From positions 1 through 5,057 of the forward strand of contig JACDGA010000153.1 of the NCBI GenBank assembly GCA_013815505.1: DNA of 5,057 nucleotides, given 5' to 3'. The DNA comes from Acidimicrobiia bacterium. GTDB lineage: Bacteria; Actinomycetota; Acidimicrobiia; Acidimicrobiales; Ilumatobacteraceae. A model generated the notes under the pieces. The model worked only from the letters and a program-made list of their open reading frames with translations, was not told where the DNA came from and searched no databases. Of this stretch, positions 4,319 through 5,057 are shown piece by piece. Every line of letters starts with the position of its first letter. Within the stretch, counting starts at the first letter, position 1. The position numbers and the translations under genes are program-made.

Positions 4319-5057
4319 GTGACGACGCCGCTGCTCGACCTCCGGCTCGTGTTCGTCACCGGCAAGGGAGGGGTCGGCAAGACATCGGTCGCAGCGGCGT
4401 TGGGCGAGCTCTCGGCGCGCTCGGGTCGGTCGACGCTGGTGTGCGAGATGGACGCCAAGGGCTCACTCGCCGCGGCGTACGAGGTGGCCGAGTTGAAGTT
4501 CGACCCGCGTCGCATCGAAGCGAACCTCGAGGCGATGGCGATGAACACCGAGGACTCGTTGCGCGAGTACCTCCGGCTGTTCGTCCGTGTGCCGTTCGTC
4601 GGCAGGATCGGGCCGCTCGCCAGGACGTTCGACTTCGTCGCCGACGCGGCGCCCGGCGTGAAAGAGATCCTGTCGGTCGGCAAGCTCTGCTACGAGGTGC
4701 GCGAGCACAACTACGACACGGTCATCGTCGATGCCGAGGCATCGGGGCACATCGTCTCGCAAATCAACGCGCCGGCCGTCATCGCCGACCTCGTCCAGGT
4801 CGGTCTCGTCCGCGACCAGACGCAGTGGATGATCGACATCCTCCACGACGACACCGTCACCGGGCTCGTGGTCGTCACGACGCCAGAGGAGATGCCCGTG
4901 ACGGAGACGATCGAGCTGCTCGAGCGCCTCGATCGTGAGAGTGGCGTCGCCGTGGCTGCGGTCGTCGCCAACCGCGTGCTGCCGGCACTGTTCGACCGCC
5001 GCCATGCCGACGCCGTCGAGCGCCTCGCCGACGCCGAGCCGCTGCTCGTCGAACATG
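4319..5057 (+). CDS. ArsA/Get3-like anion-transporting-type ATPase (3' partial)
   Basis: There are 246 complete codons before the right edge; family ATPase domains usually run to 300 or more residues, so the C-terminus is missing. The P-loop VTGKGGVGKTS (13-23) is the deviant Walker A of the SIMIBI/ArsA-Get3 class, with signature K16 and catalytic K21. CEMDAKGSLAAA (42-53) occupies the A' position. VIVDAEASGHIVSQINAP (135-152) is the counterpart of the ArsA DTAPTGH motif, with E140 in place of the usual proline-like position and S in place of T. VVVTTPEEMPVTET (184-197) resembles the later nucleotide-contacting P-E loop, and VVANRVLP (215-222) follows as in relatives. The start is GTG 4319, ten nt after GGAG. 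It shares an apparent operon with DUF3107. In several actinobacteria such ATPases occur as adjacent pairs, so a second copy may follow. The transported or client substrate is not deducible, and arsenite resistance should not be assumed. Confidence 0.9.
   Translation, partial: MTTPLLDLRLVFVTGKGGVGKTSVAAALGELSARSGRSTLVCEMDAKGSLAAAYEVAELKFDPRRIEANLEAMAMNTEDSLREYLRLFVRVPFVGRIGPLARTFDFVADAAPGVKEILSVGKLCYEVREHNYDTVIVDAEASGHIVSQINAPAVIADLVQVGLVRDQTQWMIDILHDDTVTGLVVVTTPEEMPVTETIELLERLDRESGVAVAAVVANRVLPALFDRRHADAVERLADAEPLLVEH

Noticed and set aside
4463..5056. Minus-strand open frame opposite the ATPase
   Set aside because: It is Asp/Arg/Val-rich shadow sequence, while the plus strand carries clear P-loop ATPase motifs.
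4319..5057. Arsenite resistance operon
   Set aside because: No arsR, arsB, arsC or arsD is in view, and the ATPase motifs depart from classical ArsA; many actinobacterial relatives are unconnected with arsenic.

Overview
This is a very GC-rich window with strong third-position G/C bias and several GTG starts. Shine-Dalgarno sequences are nearly absent, and TANNNT-type boxes sit 7-9 nt upstream of several start codons. Together with actinobacterial families such as DUF3107, DUF4328, the minimal HExxHxxGxxD zincin and a cysteine-poor Mrp, this suggests a chromosomal segment from an actinobacterium. An Acidimicrobiia-like lineage is my best guess, but that is inference. I see no mobile element, CRISPR array, tRNA or rRNA. 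Coding density is very high and no stretch over 300 nt lacks a gene.

Layout. (1) The left edge carries the last 69 codons of a plus-strand protein that looks like the tail of a TPR-type protein. It converges on the minus-strand cluster, and a near-perfect 10-bp GC hairpin lies at the junction. (2) A minus-strand cluster runs from about 2964 down to 246. It encodes Mrp/ApbC (DUF59 plus P-loop ATPase), a 112-aa minimal zinc metallopeptidase 4 nt downstream, a DUF4328 membrane protein after a 19-nt gap, and a SixA/MutT1-C-like histidine phosphatase that overlaps DUF4328 by ATGA. The tight spacing suggests one transcript, perhaps with an internal promoter before DUF4328. (3) A 47-nt divergent intergenic region separates mrp from a plus-strand gene for a secreted peptidoglycan-binding plus M14 zinc carboxypeptidase, probably a cell-wall peptide hydrolase. 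(4) A plus-strand pair follows: a 76-aa DUF3107 protein and an ArsA/Get3-like ATPase that runs off the right edge.

Functional reading. The region looks like core housekeeping and accessory genes rather than a defence or mobile island. The themes are Fe-S carrier-type ATPase function (Mrp), proteolysis (zincin), wall-peptide hydrolysis (M14), phosphatase activity (histidine phosphatase) and a second SIMIBI-class ATPase (ArsA-like). The more noteworthy points are the apparently leaderless starts, the back-to-back promoters between mrp and the carboxypeptidase, an Mrp lacking the C-terminal CxxC, an acidic, repeat-encoded CxxC segment just before the zincin active site, and a free-standing phosphatase resembling the second domain of MutT1. 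I found no convincing previously undescribed system.
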